DNA of 64,000 nucleotides from Tyto alba (Eukaryota; Chordata; Aves; Strigiformes; Tytonidae). Shown here piece by piece: positions 23,728 through 36,367 of this stretch (positions within the stretch are counted from its first letter, which is position 1; every line of letters starts with the position of its first letter). The notes beneath the pieces are model-generated. The model saw nothing but the letters and a program-made list of their open reading frames with translations. It was not told the DNA's origin and did not search any database. Location: assembly GCF_018691265.1 (NCBI RefSeq), contig NW_024881296.1, positions 15,469,427 through 15,533,426 of the forward strand, written 5' to 3'. A program made the position numbers and the translations under genes.

Positions 23728-24573
23728 TTCCTGTTTGCTACTTCCAAGGCTTCTGGCTGATGAAGGTCAAGATGTTCTCATCATTCACCAGCTGTACAGC
23801 GCTCTCAGTTCTTCCTCCTCTTTTCGCATCCCTTCTGCAATGCAGCCAAAGTCTGGTTCTTGTCTGACGTGGCCATTGTCCTCCTTAAACGATCCCAGAA
23901 AAAGATGTTCATTCAGAAAATACAAGCCATGAAGTTTTTTTGGCTTCATTCATCTGCAAGATCTTAGAAGCAAGTTTAAGTTTCCTACAGGGTAAAAAAG
24001 GTACACAAAAAAGGAGAGATCATGCTAAATTTGGGAAGCACTGAGGTAATTCCATAAATACACAAATACATCATGCTGCCAGCTGTTCACTAAAGATGAA
24101 TATAAAGAAATATGGCATGGTGTGTAATGTGCCACCAATCTCTAGCTGATATCCAAGAGCTGGGCAAGTTGTAGTGGTGGTTATATCAAATGACAGCCTA
24201 TAGTGAAATGACCCATTCATTGGTATATCTATGTTTGAGCTTTGCTCTTGCTGCTCTCTCTATAGTCCCAGATTCAGTCAGAAGTTATCTTTTTTCACTG
24301 TGCACTGGTTCACAGTCTTATTCTTTATTCAGTAAAATGAGGAGTTATCATTTATAATATTCTTAGAAACTGAGTTAAGAGGAAAACATCTAACAGCTAA
24401 GAACAGAGGACCAGCAGGGCCACATCAAGGAGATATTGTGTCTTGTTTTAAGCAGACCATGAGCATACATGACTTCAGATGTTTTAATTCTCTGCTGTCC
24501 TGTGGGTTTGGGGAAATGGAAATGTGAAGAGTGTATATATGCTCTTATAAGGGTTTTAAGCCTTCATCTCCAG
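23728..24573. other. Unique DNA, possibly with a little ERV internal remnant
   Basis: Up to about 23900 the minus strand carries a G+C-richer, codon-like stretch that might be the end of an ERV internal region. I could not assign it. From 23950 on it is ordinary A+T-rich DNA ending in the pyrimidine tract of the next candidate exon. Confidence 0.35.
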
Positions 24574-24809
24574 TCAAATAACAAGAAAAAATGTGATTTC
24601 TGAGATTCCTGTCATTTGTGTGAGGCTTCCAATTTGTGAGAGGAAGAAACTTACAGCTGAAGGAAGAAAACAGCTGAAGGTGGAAAAAAGATATTGCTAC
24701 CCTGCTCCTGAGGGAGTTCAGTTTGTAGATGCAAATCTATTAGAAATATTAAAAAGAGATATGCTGTACAATCTATTAAGAAAGATAACATTAGAGCACT
24801 TTAAACTCA
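24574..24809 (+). CDS. Candidate internal coding exon, gene not identified
   Basis: The frame is open from an acceptor in CCTTCATCTCCAG (ending 24573) to a consensus GTAAGT donor at 24810. It gives one leading base, 78 codons and one trailing base. The peptide is charged and soluble-looking, including ERKKLTAEGRKQLKVEKRYC, YPAPEGVQFVDANLLEILKR and DMLYNLLRKITLEHFKLS, the last a convincing amphipathic helix. The true 5' border is uncertain: acceptors after TTACAG (24656) or TGTGAG (24622) are possible. The TTACAG acceptor would leave two leading bases, which is in phase with the exon ending at 6575. A single gene on the plus strand is therefore possible. I do not recognise the protein. Confidence 0.4.
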
Positions 24810-27800
24810 GTAAGTATACAGGTCACACATTTATGTGTTTTCTCGTTTCTTTATTTTTATAGAATCATTGGTTTATCACTGAGGGTGAATAATGCTAAAA
24901 TAGACCCTATTGAAAGGTTTCCTATAACTGTGAGCACTTTTACAGGTTCAGTAAGACCTTGCCTGTGTCCTGGTAAACATGAAGATGTTTATAATGTGTT
25001 TTTCAGGTTCTATTGATCATTTCCAGGTTATATTTAATAATAAGGACTGACTGAGTGTCTTTTTCACAAGAAATAGACTTCTATGTAAAGGAAGAAGGAG
25101 GATTTATTTCAGATGCTAGGTAATAACATTATTCCACATGAATTTTTTTTTTTTGCAATGTTTCCTCATGAATGAAACCAGTGAATTAGTAAGCAATAAA
25201 CCACTATATGACATTTTAACTATCTGTATTATACTGATATCAGTCACAGTTGACTTTAGTTAAGATCACAAAACAGCTTCCATTCTAAGCCTTTGTGATT
25301 TAGTGGGGGTTTTTTCACCCTATTGTAGCTTATCAGAAAGTTGCTTCTTTCTGTGTAACTTTGTTCATGTGCTGCAAGAGGTTCAGAGGAGTCTCTCCGC
25401 ACAAGCCATGTTGAATGCTGAATTATTCACTTAGTTTCTCAGAACTCTGAGCATCTTCAGTTCAGTCAGGATATCTGTCAAAATGTTACAGGGAAACCTG
25501 TGAGCTGGGAAGAGGGACATTCTTCCTTTATTCTTACAGGAAAATGTTCTGCTAAAATGTGTGTAGAACGGATGAAGAGCACACAGTTATCTTCTGAATT
25601 TTGTTCATTGCCCTCTGCTGAATGGCTGTGAAGGTATCTAATGACCTCAGAATGCTTTGTGATGTTAAGGTACACTGCCTTCAAAAGAAAAAGCAAGAGC
25701 AAAACTGAAGAGACTGTCCGCCTTCAAATTAATGTTAGCAAATATTTTTTTGTTAAGCGAAGAAATGGCCTCCCCAAACAAAGAAAAACAGACAGAAATA
25801 ACACCCACCCAAAAAAACCCAAACAAACAAGCAATCAAAAATACAATTAGAAAATATGCTCAAAATGTTTAGTTTATCAAAGGATTTCAAATAAATAAAT
25901 ATATAAATTTTTTTTAAAGAAATTTCAAAATATTGTCATGGGGATAAGGGAAATGCATTTACTGTTATTTTCACTTGAAACTTTCTCTAATATGAACTGA
26001 AAAATATTTTAATTTCTGAAGTATCTTTTGCTTTTTTAGGTTTTTAAACTTCCAGGTGTCAGAGACCTACTGTGTCACGGAATCTGTGTCCAACTCCTAT
26101 TTGGACTTCTAGAATTTAAAGTTTATTATTTCCCTAAAACTCCTGTAAATGTTTGATTCATTTTGTTGAACAAAAATTAGTTTCCTTTGTACGGTAGTGT
26201 AATAGGTTGAAGGATATAATGCAATAACGTTTTTATTCCTATTTTATTTGAGTTACTCTTTCTTATGGAGGAAACTCCAGCAGCAGTTACTTGAGCCATG
26301 TATCACCTATGAATAATGATTATGGGCCACATTTGTCTCTGATTTAATTACTCCCTCTTCAGTGGCTTTATATCAGGCGTATATGGATTTACTGGGGATG
26401 CTGCACATTTATGTGACTCATATTAGAAGAGTCCATTCTGCCAGAAAGCAGCACTTCTACCATATCTTAGAAAAATATGGAGTTCTTTTGTTTATGGCTA
26501 TACATTATATTAGGGACTAGGTTTTTTTTATACACAAGTATATATCAAAACATTTCCTTAGTGAAGACAAACATTTTTAGAAGTTGGTGGAAGATCATGT
26601 AAGATTGTTATCAGATGAACTTTATGAAAGGAAAAAAAGATGCATTATGGAATAACAAGGTTCTGCCAAATATTATAGAAACAGAATAGGAAAAGTGTTA
26701 TCCCCCTTGCAATGCAAGTAGGAAATCTGTTTCCCAATTTGATCACTTTATGGTCATCTATCTGAAATGCAAAACTGTGTCAGGAAGTGATGATTCCTGA
26801 ATTTCTGTCATTGTTTATGGTTTGGCTGGGGTCTTAAAATGCCATATGATAACCTAAGAGCTGGTGAAAAAAGTAATGTTGATGTTTTATGAGTAGGTGT
26901 TAATTGTGGGCACAAATCTGAGTGCTTCTTTTTGACATAATATTAGCTATGAGCCTATAAACTAAGGAAAGGGTAAGCTCCCCTATATTACCAATTGCTG
27001 ATTATGGTTCCATAATTTATGATGCTGAATCATTTTTGTAGCATAGTGAATAAGCACAACCACCTGCAATAGATTATGTTGATTCGTTTTGCTGGCAGAT
27101 GTGAGAGCATCATTTCTCATTAGATGGTAAGCTTAATTGGTTTTCTCCAGAATTACATAGACAATATTCTCTTAATCTGTTCACACACAGGGTACTTAAT
27201 TTCCAAATCCCTGAATTATTCTTTAATTGTTAACATTTTTTTCAGATAGTGGTTATTCTCTGGGGTTGATTTATAATAAAAACGTGGTGTTGTCCTTTAT
27301 GTGGGAGGGAATTATGGATGAAAAGGTCATATGGGAAGTACTCATTGTGACCTACCTCCTCCACTTGGCGTCAGTACACTTTTTGACTCAGAAAGACAAG
27401 CAGTTGATGAGAAAATTCCAAGGAGGAGGAGGAGGGAGACAGAATGGTTCAAACCCAGGTCAAGAGCATTCAGTGATAGGTGACTAGAGTCAGTGATCTG
27501 AGAATTCCCATCTCAATTGCACATGTTTCCAAAGTGCTAAACCCCACAGTTTCCCCCTATTAGTGTTAGGTTCCTAGGTCTTCTAGGCTCCTGGTTGAGC
27601 AGAGACTGTTTTAATGCTCAAGTCCCTTCTCTGCCCCTCTGAAATGCTGGCCCGTGGTGAATGGGCTCCACTTGCTGGTGACTGAGGGCGGGGAGGCAAA
27701 CCCACACTGGTGTGCTGTAGGAAATGACAGGTGGCCAAGGTCAGAGCTGTAGGGCTCACAATTGCAATCGCCCAGACCTGTCTCTGCGTGTCTGGACCCA

Positions 27801-30800
27801 CTCACTTCTCTGCTTAGCTGATGTAGCAACACACTGCCTACACGCTTCGCATCCCACTCCATGGAGCAGCTCAGAAATGGCACTGCTCAAGTCTGTGCTG
27901 GGATGGTGTCCCTCAAGGTCTGTGTGAGAGAAGATAGGGACTTAGGGGTAAGATGTTCCTTACCATCTTAGCCCTGTAGTAACAATAAGAACACAGGTCT
28001 CAAAAGGTTATCCTGAACCATCAAAGACATTCTCTTGACACCAAAAGTACTATGTTAGATGGGTTATAATAAATGCATATATCTCCTTCTTAAAACCAAT
28101 GATGCAAGATGCTCTTGATGCACTTAAGGAGAAATTCTTGCAGAATTTCACTGCCTGAAACAAATATTCCCTGAAATTCTAGTTAAATTATATTCTATTC
28201 CATTGAGAAACTGGGTAGCCTGTGTCTCTGCTGTTAGTGATGACTGCTCTTACTGCTGGGTCTTTCCTTTTCAAAGGACACTGGGATCCTTTTAGAAGAC
28301 CGTTTTCTCAAGAAACATAGCCTTTGCTATGTTTCTCAGGGAGGCATGTCCACCCCATGAGCCTGTTTCTTACTTTTGCAAGTGGGGAGTTACAACAGTG
28401 TAATTTGCACCTGGCGAAATTTTATTTTTATTTTCTAGAGGTATTAGTGACAATCCATTGTAGTAGGAGTCAGTTTTTCCTGTTGACTGTGGTATTTTCT
28501 GGAGCAATAGGTGTATGTAAAATGACATGAATCTTCTGATGACTTTTTAACAGTTTGAATTAATTCTGTATCATTGAGGAAGCTTCTATAAAAGATAAAT
28601 TTCTGAAAAGAACTCCTTGGCTGAGCTTTCCAAAGTAAGTCCTGAGAACTTTCAACTCTCTTGTGTGCTTGTCACCAGCTAACTTCAACAGAAGACTGGC
28701 TTTTAAATCCCCGAGGCTGCTTTGAATATGCACATTCTACCTCCCCTGTTTCTCCTTTCCACCTCCAACCCACGTTTCTCTGACAAGAAAAAAAGTAGCT
28801 CCGATTTAGACAATAAGTTTCTATTTGTCATGAGACTAGTTCTTTGAGTTCTCTGACACTGAGTTGGTAAAAATCCTTCCAAGCTGGAGAACGACATGAA
28901 GATATTTTTTGTTAGAGAGAGTGTTTCTAAATAGAAATGGGAAATTGCTGCAATGCAAATGAACTGATGCTGTAGTTAGCTTTTTGAAGCAGGGAATGGT
29001 TTATTCTCTTCCAGCCTCCTCTTTCTGGAAGCTGAATTTGGCAATGGTTGAAATACAGGAAGAGGAAACAGGAAAACAAGAAACATTTAGGCTTTCTTTA
29101 AAAATCAGGATCAGAGATTTGCATCATATATAAAAACACCTATCAGTGCTTTTTTTCCAGTTTATCATTGTATTATCTGACTAGGTCAGAGACTATTTTG
29201 GTGGCTGGATTAGGAAATACACAGATAGCATTATCAGGAACAAAGGAGAAAAATAATTAAAAATATCACAATCCTTAGGAGAAGTAATCATGGAAAAAGC
29301 ACAGCTGGTGTGCACCAGAGGGAGAGAGGTGTCTTGGGCTTTTTTCCAAAACTTCATACTTAGTCCCACTCTGATTGAGCTCTAAGAAAATGCCAGGAGT
29401 TTGTCATAATAGAGTCCAAGGCTGTCTTTAAAAAAAGAAGATGAAACAGAATAGCCAAATGAGAAATGTGCCACTGCTATATTGGCTATAAATAGAGTTC
29501 AAACTGATCCTGTAGATAATGATGGATAAATCTCAGAAAGGGAGAGGCCCCACGTTTTAGGGGAGCAAACCCAAGCCCTTCAGCTTCCCAGGACCTTATA
29601 AGTCATGACTGCCTCAGAAAGAAGGGGCAGTGCAAAGTGCTCCATAAAGTCATGGTAAAATTTTTACATTGCAAGTCTGAAAATAAGGATTGGTACTAGA
29701 AAATGCCTGAGCAATTTAATTGGTTAGACTACTGTTTTTCTGCCAGCTGGCCTGGCAGGATATAGAATTTTGTGGAACAGCTTGCCATGCCATTTGCAGG
29801 ACTGCTCTCTACAGATGTCAACACCTTAGGTGACATCAACATATCAGCTTAGAAATTGTGCAACATGTATGCATAATATATGGTCATAAAAGCATCTGAA
29901 AAAAATCTAAAACTTTTTGGAATGATCATATTTCCCAAATGAGGGACATGGGCATGCCTCCTCAGTGATGGAGGACTCACTGATAGTAGAACTGGGCCAG
30001 TCAATCCACACAACACAGCATCTGCAGTATTACTAGGAAATAAAATAGTTTTGCAGACAGTAATAACAATTTTGGTCTCAGAGGACTTTGAGATGTACTT
30101 GTTCCACATACTCAGGTTTCTGAGTGTAATGTGGACACATGTTGCTCCACTGGACCTGCCCCTCCTCTCAGAAATGCTCTTTGTGAACTCCAGAGTTGAA
30201 GAGTTTCAGCCATTACATAGTCATCACTGTACTTGAAGCAACTGAGAAAGAAAACAGGTGATTTCCTGACTTACTGTTCCCTATCTCCAACAACATCCCA
30301 CCATACTTGTGTAATGTAAACCAACCCTCTACTGCTTGCTTTCTGTCTAAAATGACATTCATATACAGGTGGATAGAAAGTCTGTGTCTAGATTACTGTT
30401 TTGGTTTAGAGCAACAGTGTATATGCCCTGGTTGTCCCCATTCCCCAGGAGCTCTAGTTGTGCAGAAAATACCCTCTAACCCCTGATGAGGAAATACAAA
30501 TCAAATGCATACTGAACATATGTGTTAAACCACGTGCATGGTGGGGATGTTCTGTCCAGGGGACCACACTAACATTAGTAGGAGGTATAATCCCCAAACT
30601 GCTTTTAACGAGGGACCTTAGCACCAATCACTTTGTTTTATGGATCTGTCCTATTATACCAAGGTATTTGAAAGTGTATGTAGATATAGCCAAAGCTGAT
30701 CAGTGTGGTTCATGTGGAACATCAATATTAGGTTCCACTAATCACCTACTGACAGGAAAACAGATTTCTGAGGTCACGCGCTCCTTTCCCTTTTTCTAAG

Positions 30801-32344
30801 AGATTACACTGTCTTGGTGTTATTAATGGTTGAATTTGAGGACGTGTTAACTATTTGGATAAAATCCATGCCTGTATAACTGAAGCTGACTTTTAAGTGT
30901 TGGTGAGTAAACCTTGCAAAAGGACTGACACCACCTTTGTCATGAACAAACATCTGAACAGAATACTGTATCTCACTATGATTAATCTTGTTAATTAATA
31001 TCAGGAAAAAAAAAATCACAGCCATATAACAGACATAACACTGCCAGCTTGAAGTACAAGATTTTTTAGGTACATTAAAATATAAGATTGACTGAAAACA
31101 GTGAAACATCTTGGGATCTTGATATTTGCTTTCCTGATTCCAAGTCATTAGGGTCCATTTAGTTCACAGTTACTATCTTTTCTCTATAGATATGTGGCTT
31201 AAAATTATTGTTTTCTTAAAAAAAAAAAAAAAAAAAAAAAAAAGTGTTCTCTCATTTATGTTCTTAAAGGAATGCTAATGAAAAGGCCAAAATCCTGACA
31301 ACACTGGAGCCAACTGAATTGCATCATATGGTCTCCCACTGACTCAGGCTGGATCAGTGCCCTGACCTTATATCCCATCCATAGCAAGTTACAGTAGACA
31401 AAAATCCCTCTTCAGTGCAAGTACCAGTTTGTTCAAACAAGTGACTCCCACTGTGAAGGAAAGGGGGCAGATTATGTAAATTGTCCTCTCTAGGTAAAGC
31501 TTGGGAAACTCTGTGTAGAAGTCTGCATCAACTGAAGTCAAGAGCAGCACTTGCAGTAGGCATGAGCAAGGATACCTATTAGAAAGTTAAATGGTGGTCA
31601 CACAGCTGGCATGTGAAGATTTTTCAGGATGAAGAATCAGTTTTAATTTAGAGAAATTTCTATTACCACCCAGCTGCTGGTGCGTGACACCTCCTGCTGC
31701 CTCTTTCCTACACAAAGGTTCTGGTGGAATTACCCTGGCCTTTTTAAAACCCCCAGAGGTGCCTGCAAGGTGTTGGTGAAGATGCCAGTGCAGTTTGTTT
31801 CAGTACAGGAGTGGTAAAGGCTCTATTAAATCCATTTACTCTCCAAGACACTTAAATTAGTCATAAATGCTGGATGACTTGCTGATGAGTGGGTCTAGGC
31901 TCCCCAGTGACCCTCCCTGTTAGGGAGACAACTGACATCTCATCAGTCAGCTCTCAAAGCTGGGATTTGTAGGAGCAAATCACTAGCCCACCACATTCTA
32001 CTTCTCCAGCTTCACCAGGAATCTTGATAGCAACGGGGTGTGGTCTGCACATCTGAAGGTAGTTAGAAGATTTACACCCTGGAGGAAACACCTTCTTTTT
32101 TTTTTTTCTGCAGAAATATGTGTGGGAAAAGGTTAGTTTCCTTTTAGGATAAGAGAGTCAGCTAGGGGTTGTATGGTAAGTAATTCACTTTGACTTGTCT
32201 CTTTACACGTGTGCTATATGCTGTATTTATTTTACTGAAAGAGTTGTGTTCCCCCTAAAGTTGAGCTGTGATTTTGCTCAATAGCAAAATAGGAGGAAAA
32301 AGTATCACTTCAGATTTAAGGGTATTAAAACCCTAGAATTACCT
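24810..32344. other. Unique noncoding DNA
   Basis: Seven and a half kilobases with no recognisable transposon or gene. There is a G+C-richer patch at 27590-27930 with short overlapping open frames on both strands, and a 113-codon frame at 30458-30799 (+) that resembles nothing I know and lacks splice borders. A poly(A) run lies at 31218-31243. If the plus-strand exons are real, this is probably intron. Confidence 0.4.
31218..31243. repeat. Poly(A) run, 26 bases
   Basis: Uninterrupted A26. No AATAAA lies a few tens of bases upstream, so it does not look like a processed-pseudogene tail. Confidence 0.9.
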
Positions 32345-32586
32345 GAAATAACCATGGTAACAAGCTCTGAAGTAATGGCAGTTGCTCATATTACCATAGA
32401 AACAGGACTTAAAAAGTGGAAATTACCTATAATTTATCTCTGTTGCTTACAGTGACAATAATATAACATGTATTTTGTGAGAAATACACATATGTTTTGC
32501 CTATAGTAACTGTCAAGAAGTTATTCAAAAACTATTTAAAGATACTCATAAGGTACCATTTATTACTTTGTTACCATGGTTATTTC
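32345..32586. repeat. 19-base perfect inverted repeat flanking about 200 bases
   Basis: GAAATAACCATGGTAACAA at 32345-32363 is the exact reverse complement of 32568-32586. Just inside the arms the two sides stay loosely similar (AAGTAATGG versus AAGTAATAAATGG on the complement). Each arm is itself centred on CCATGG and resembles an RFX X-box (RTTACCATGGTTAT). A third related word, ATTACCATAGAAAC, lies at about 32389. The element could be a decayed short DNA transposon (MITE-like), or a regulatory element with paired palindromes. No target duplication is seen outside the arms. Confidence 0.7.
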
Positions 32587-34036
32587 TTGTTATTAGTCCC
32601 CACAAGAGTGACATACCAAAAAAATGGACAATTTTAATAAAATGTAAAATTTTGTAGGTATTGATATAACACAAACAAAAGATGAAGTCAGATTGTGTTA
32701 GTCTTAAATAGGTCAAAAACATTTGTTGTAATTCTTGATAAATAATAGCTTCTTATCTAAGATGCTGTGCTGAAATGGTAGTAGGTGCAGCAGACCACAA
32801 GTTGGTAGCACAAGCCCCAGACAGGTACAAGCCCTTTACCTTGGCCCTTGGACAGCTGTGGGTAGAGGGGAAGAAAGCGCAGTATGCAGTGAAGGTGGAG
32901 AAGTGAAAACAAAGCACAAAGCCCCTGCTTTCGGTAAGATCAGGCATCTCCTTGCTCCTATGTTTTTTGGAGAAGTAGCCGATGAAAATTGAAAATGATG
33001 TTGCAGTGATTTATCTGGCAGCCCGAAGGTCGTGCGTTATAGCTCTCTCTCCTGCCTGTGATGACAGAAGATGCTAAGATCCCAAAGCCACAGTTATTCA
33101 GATGTTAGGCTGATTTGGAAAACTAGAAGAATGATTTTATCCTATTGGTTTTCTCCCTATATCTTACCGGTTTCAGAGTATAGACTCTTGTTTCTTGGTA
33201 GTCTGAGATGCTACAGCCAAGTTCTGAGCGTTGTTAGAACTTGGTTAGGTGCTCTGCATGGTTGGGGAAGTTTAAATCAGAAACACATTTTCTTCCTAAG
33301 CTTTTATGCACATGGATTAGCAATTTCACTAATGTGTCTTCAGTTTAATTTACAGTAGGGACAGTACAATCTGCTATTTATACCAGCGGAGGATAAATCT
33401 GGCACCCTCCTTGCTTTTGTTGGCTGAAGTGAGAGCAAGCTGAGTGTGTGCAAATCTGGCAAGGTGGGATGGCAATAGAGCAGGTGGCAGATGTCATTGT
33501 GGACAGTGAAGAGGGTGTACTGCTGTGTCTGTGAATGCTTGTAAAATGATGGGGTTTGATCTCAAGAAATTGATAATTTGCTTCTCTATCAACACAGCAG
33601 GGCCCTGGGGAACTTTTAACTGAAAAAGGTGAACACAGCAAATACCTCTGGACTGATGTAACAGTGTTTGTAACAGCAGAGATTGTTGTGGGATGGTGAA
33701 CGAAGACGGATAATTCTTGTGCAGTGTTTGGTATATAAAGGATCAGTCTTGACACACAAAAGGTCTGTAGGGTATGGACAGTTCTTTAAAAAACAAACCA
33801 CAACCTCACCCTTGCCCCCTTCACACACCCACCCCCCCACCCAAAAAAAAAAAAAAAAAAGGCAAAAGAAAAAGCGCAGAACAAAAAGCCCCAAGCACCA
33901 ATGAAACAATTCCATCTGCCCCAAGCATTTAATGTCATCCCACATCAAGGAAGCATTTATAGTCATAAGTATACTACAAGGTCCTTCTTATTAGATATGC
34001 TAATGTCAAAAACTGTATAATCAGGGACTACTGATA

Positions 34037-34059
34037 ATTAAGATTATATAAATCTTAAT
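34037..34059. repeat. Short A+T palindrome (9-base arms, 5-base loop)
   Basis: ATTAAGATT and AATCTTAAT are separated by ATATA. Such a sequence can form a hairpin or be a dimeric protein site, and is also expected occasionally by chance. Confidence 0.7.
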
Positions 34060-35382
34060 AATAGCTAGTCAGAAGAGTAAAATTTCATTCTTCCTATTAA
34101 CGTATACAGACCTGGAGTTAGATTTAATTGAATTCCTAAGGGAAGGAGCATTGGCAATTATTAAAATTATTTAAACACAATTAAGAAATGCCACTAAATA
34201 ACTGTATGGCAGCAGAGAGTAGGAAAAAATAGTGACCAAAACACATTTCCATGTTAGAATGAAAGATTCAGCTTTGATAATTCCTCCAGTATTTTATAAA
34301 CTGCTTGTATTTGTGTAGTAATGAAAAAATATAAACCTGCACATATTTCATTCCAGAGGAAATAAATGAAGTCAAGTCTGAGGAGACTTGTGTTTAATCA
34401 TGAAACGTGCAACATTTGGCTCTAGTGAATTAGCCATTTGTCTTACTAATGCAAAGCCTTGAAAGAGCTAGAGGCAAAGTGGACAAATTCAGTGGTTTTA
34501 CATGTGTGACCTCTAGGGACCTTGGTAAAAATTCTTCACAGGCACAAAAAGATCTGGTTTCAGAGTCCTGCCTTGTATCTTAGCTAATGTGATCCTGAAG
34601 TTGCAACCATACCTCCCTTCCCCCCTGTATCATTAGCATATCAGTCAAAGAGCGATGTATGATGTGGGTTGGAAGAAAATGTGTAAGGCACAATGAGTTT
34701 TGGTTGTAGGGTGATTTGTCATATGGCTTCTGCAGATAAGAAATCCATGGTAGTACTTATCAGAGTTGCAGCGTATCTCATAATCCATAGAGTCTCCTCT
34801 GTGTGTTCAGCAGGGCTTGCTTTTCTGTGAGGCTTGTCTTTGTGTAAAAGATGGTGTAAGGGAGGGAATATTTGCTGGGCTTCAGTTTCTGAACACTCTG
34901 AAAACTTTTTTCTTCCCAAAGTGAATGTTTTGATTAACTCATTTCTTCTTTCATTAACAAAAATCTTATCAAGCAAATCACTTTTGAAAAAGGCATTAAT
35001 ATTTGAAGCTTCTTAGATAGGAAGGCTATAGTGATATTAATCTTTTCATTTGTATAATGCCAGTTAAATTATCAGTATTCCACTCCATCAAGCTTTCCCG
35101 AAATCTGCCTGTGCTTTTCATGTACCAGTTCATTCAGGTTGCTTGGCATTACGGGGAATTGTTGCAGGACCATGGACATGAGATGCACCTTTGCATTCCT
35201 TCATTGAATGGCACATCCTGTATCATGGCTGCAGAATTGCTGGATGCTTCAAGTCCTGGAACAACCTATAAAATTAATTCCCTCTTCATGTTTGCATTAA
35301 AGAAACTACCTGTTAAATTAATAATACGTCTTGTGGCACACTGGGAAGAACTTTTAAATTTTTGTACATTGTAGCCATGTAG

Positions 35383-35630
35383 TGCTGTAATACAGCATTA
35401 CTGTTGTTAGTAACAAGACATACACTCTGTATTGAATTTGAAGGGCCTCTGGACTGACCTTTGTCAGTCTTGCTTAACTTTCTTGATTTGCCTGCAACTT
35501 TGTTTTACTTGGTTTAGCTGTGATAGCAGTTTCTTTAACTGACTAGGTGAGTGTGGCTAATATTTTTTAACTTTTGTTATCTTTGTACGGTACAAACTTT
35601 TATATAAATAAAAGCTTAGTTTTAAACTTG
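35383..35630 (+). terminator. Possible 3' UTR end with poly(A) signal
   Basis: A stretch with a 3'-UTR flavour: two one-base-centred palindromes (TGCTGTA-A-TACAGCA at 35383-35397 and TTTGTAC-G-GTACAAA at 35582-35596), then AATAAA at 35607-35612 and a GT-rich CTTGTGG about 20 bases later. No coding exon I could recognise leads into it. It may be an alternative last exon, a retrocopy's UTR, or chance. Confidence 0.22.
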
Positions 35631-36367
35631 TGGACAGATTTTTCAAATACCTGATGGTGCTCATGTCGAACTGTGACTATCCAGAACGTCAGTTCCCTGT
35701 TTAGCCTCTTGAAGGTGACTTACTTCAGTTCAAAACCTGCTGCCATCAAACGAGTTTCCTCACTTAGGTGAGTCAACTTAAATGGTGTGAATGTGCCCTT
35801 TAGGAGGCACAAAGCTACACAATGGATGTCCTCATGAATTTGTGTGGAAAACTTTAAGTCTTTAATCTGTGAGTATATTTTTCATGTTATCTGCTTAAAA
35901 TGTATTTCCTTGGGGCAAAGACTCAGAGTACTCGTTTGCATTATTTCTAGTACTGATGACTGATAGGAATCTTAAGCACAATCACCATGCAAATACGTTA
36001 ATCTGAATAAGGATGATTTCTGTTTGTTGGAAGGAAAAGATGCATTGACTGCAACTTGTTAGTACCGTCTCAGAGCTAGTGATACCAATCTTTGTTACAA
36101 AATAATCTCTTTAAAAGTACTGTAATTAAAATTGAGTGGATATTTTAAACAATCCACCCTGTTTAGAGTTCTATTAAAAGACCAGTTATTATGAGGATCG
36201 TTAATTAAAGAAAAAAAAAAAAAAAGATCTTCTATTGGTACATTCAAGAAGCTGCAGTAATCTGTACAAATTTTGTTCTTGTGGGAGGTCAGGAAGAGAA
36301 GAAAATAAGCTCTTTATAGATGGAGGAGATAACAGGCTGACTAACCTCATTCATCAGATGCTCTGAC

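Larger units (their letters stand above)
32587..36367. other. Unique noncoding DNA
   Basis: A+T-rich with no recognisable gene. It includes an A18 run (33843-33860) after a C-rich CACCC tract, an A15 run at 36211-36225, the palindrome at 34037-34059 and the poly(A)-signal region near 35.6 kb. A 105-codon frame at 35057-35374 (+) is not recognisable. Confidence 0.4.

Noticed and set aside
30458..30799. 113-codon frame considered as an endogenous viral relic
   Set aside because: No motif of any viral family was recognised, there are no repeats or splice sites around it, and the length is expected by chance in a 64 kb window.
31218..31243. Poly(A) run considered as the tail of a processed pseudogene
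   Set aside because: No AATAAA upstream and no recognisable coding or UTR sequence leading into it.
33378..33755. 125-codon minus-strand frame
   Set aside because: Low-quality Ser/Thr/His-rich composition, no splice borders, no family resemblance.
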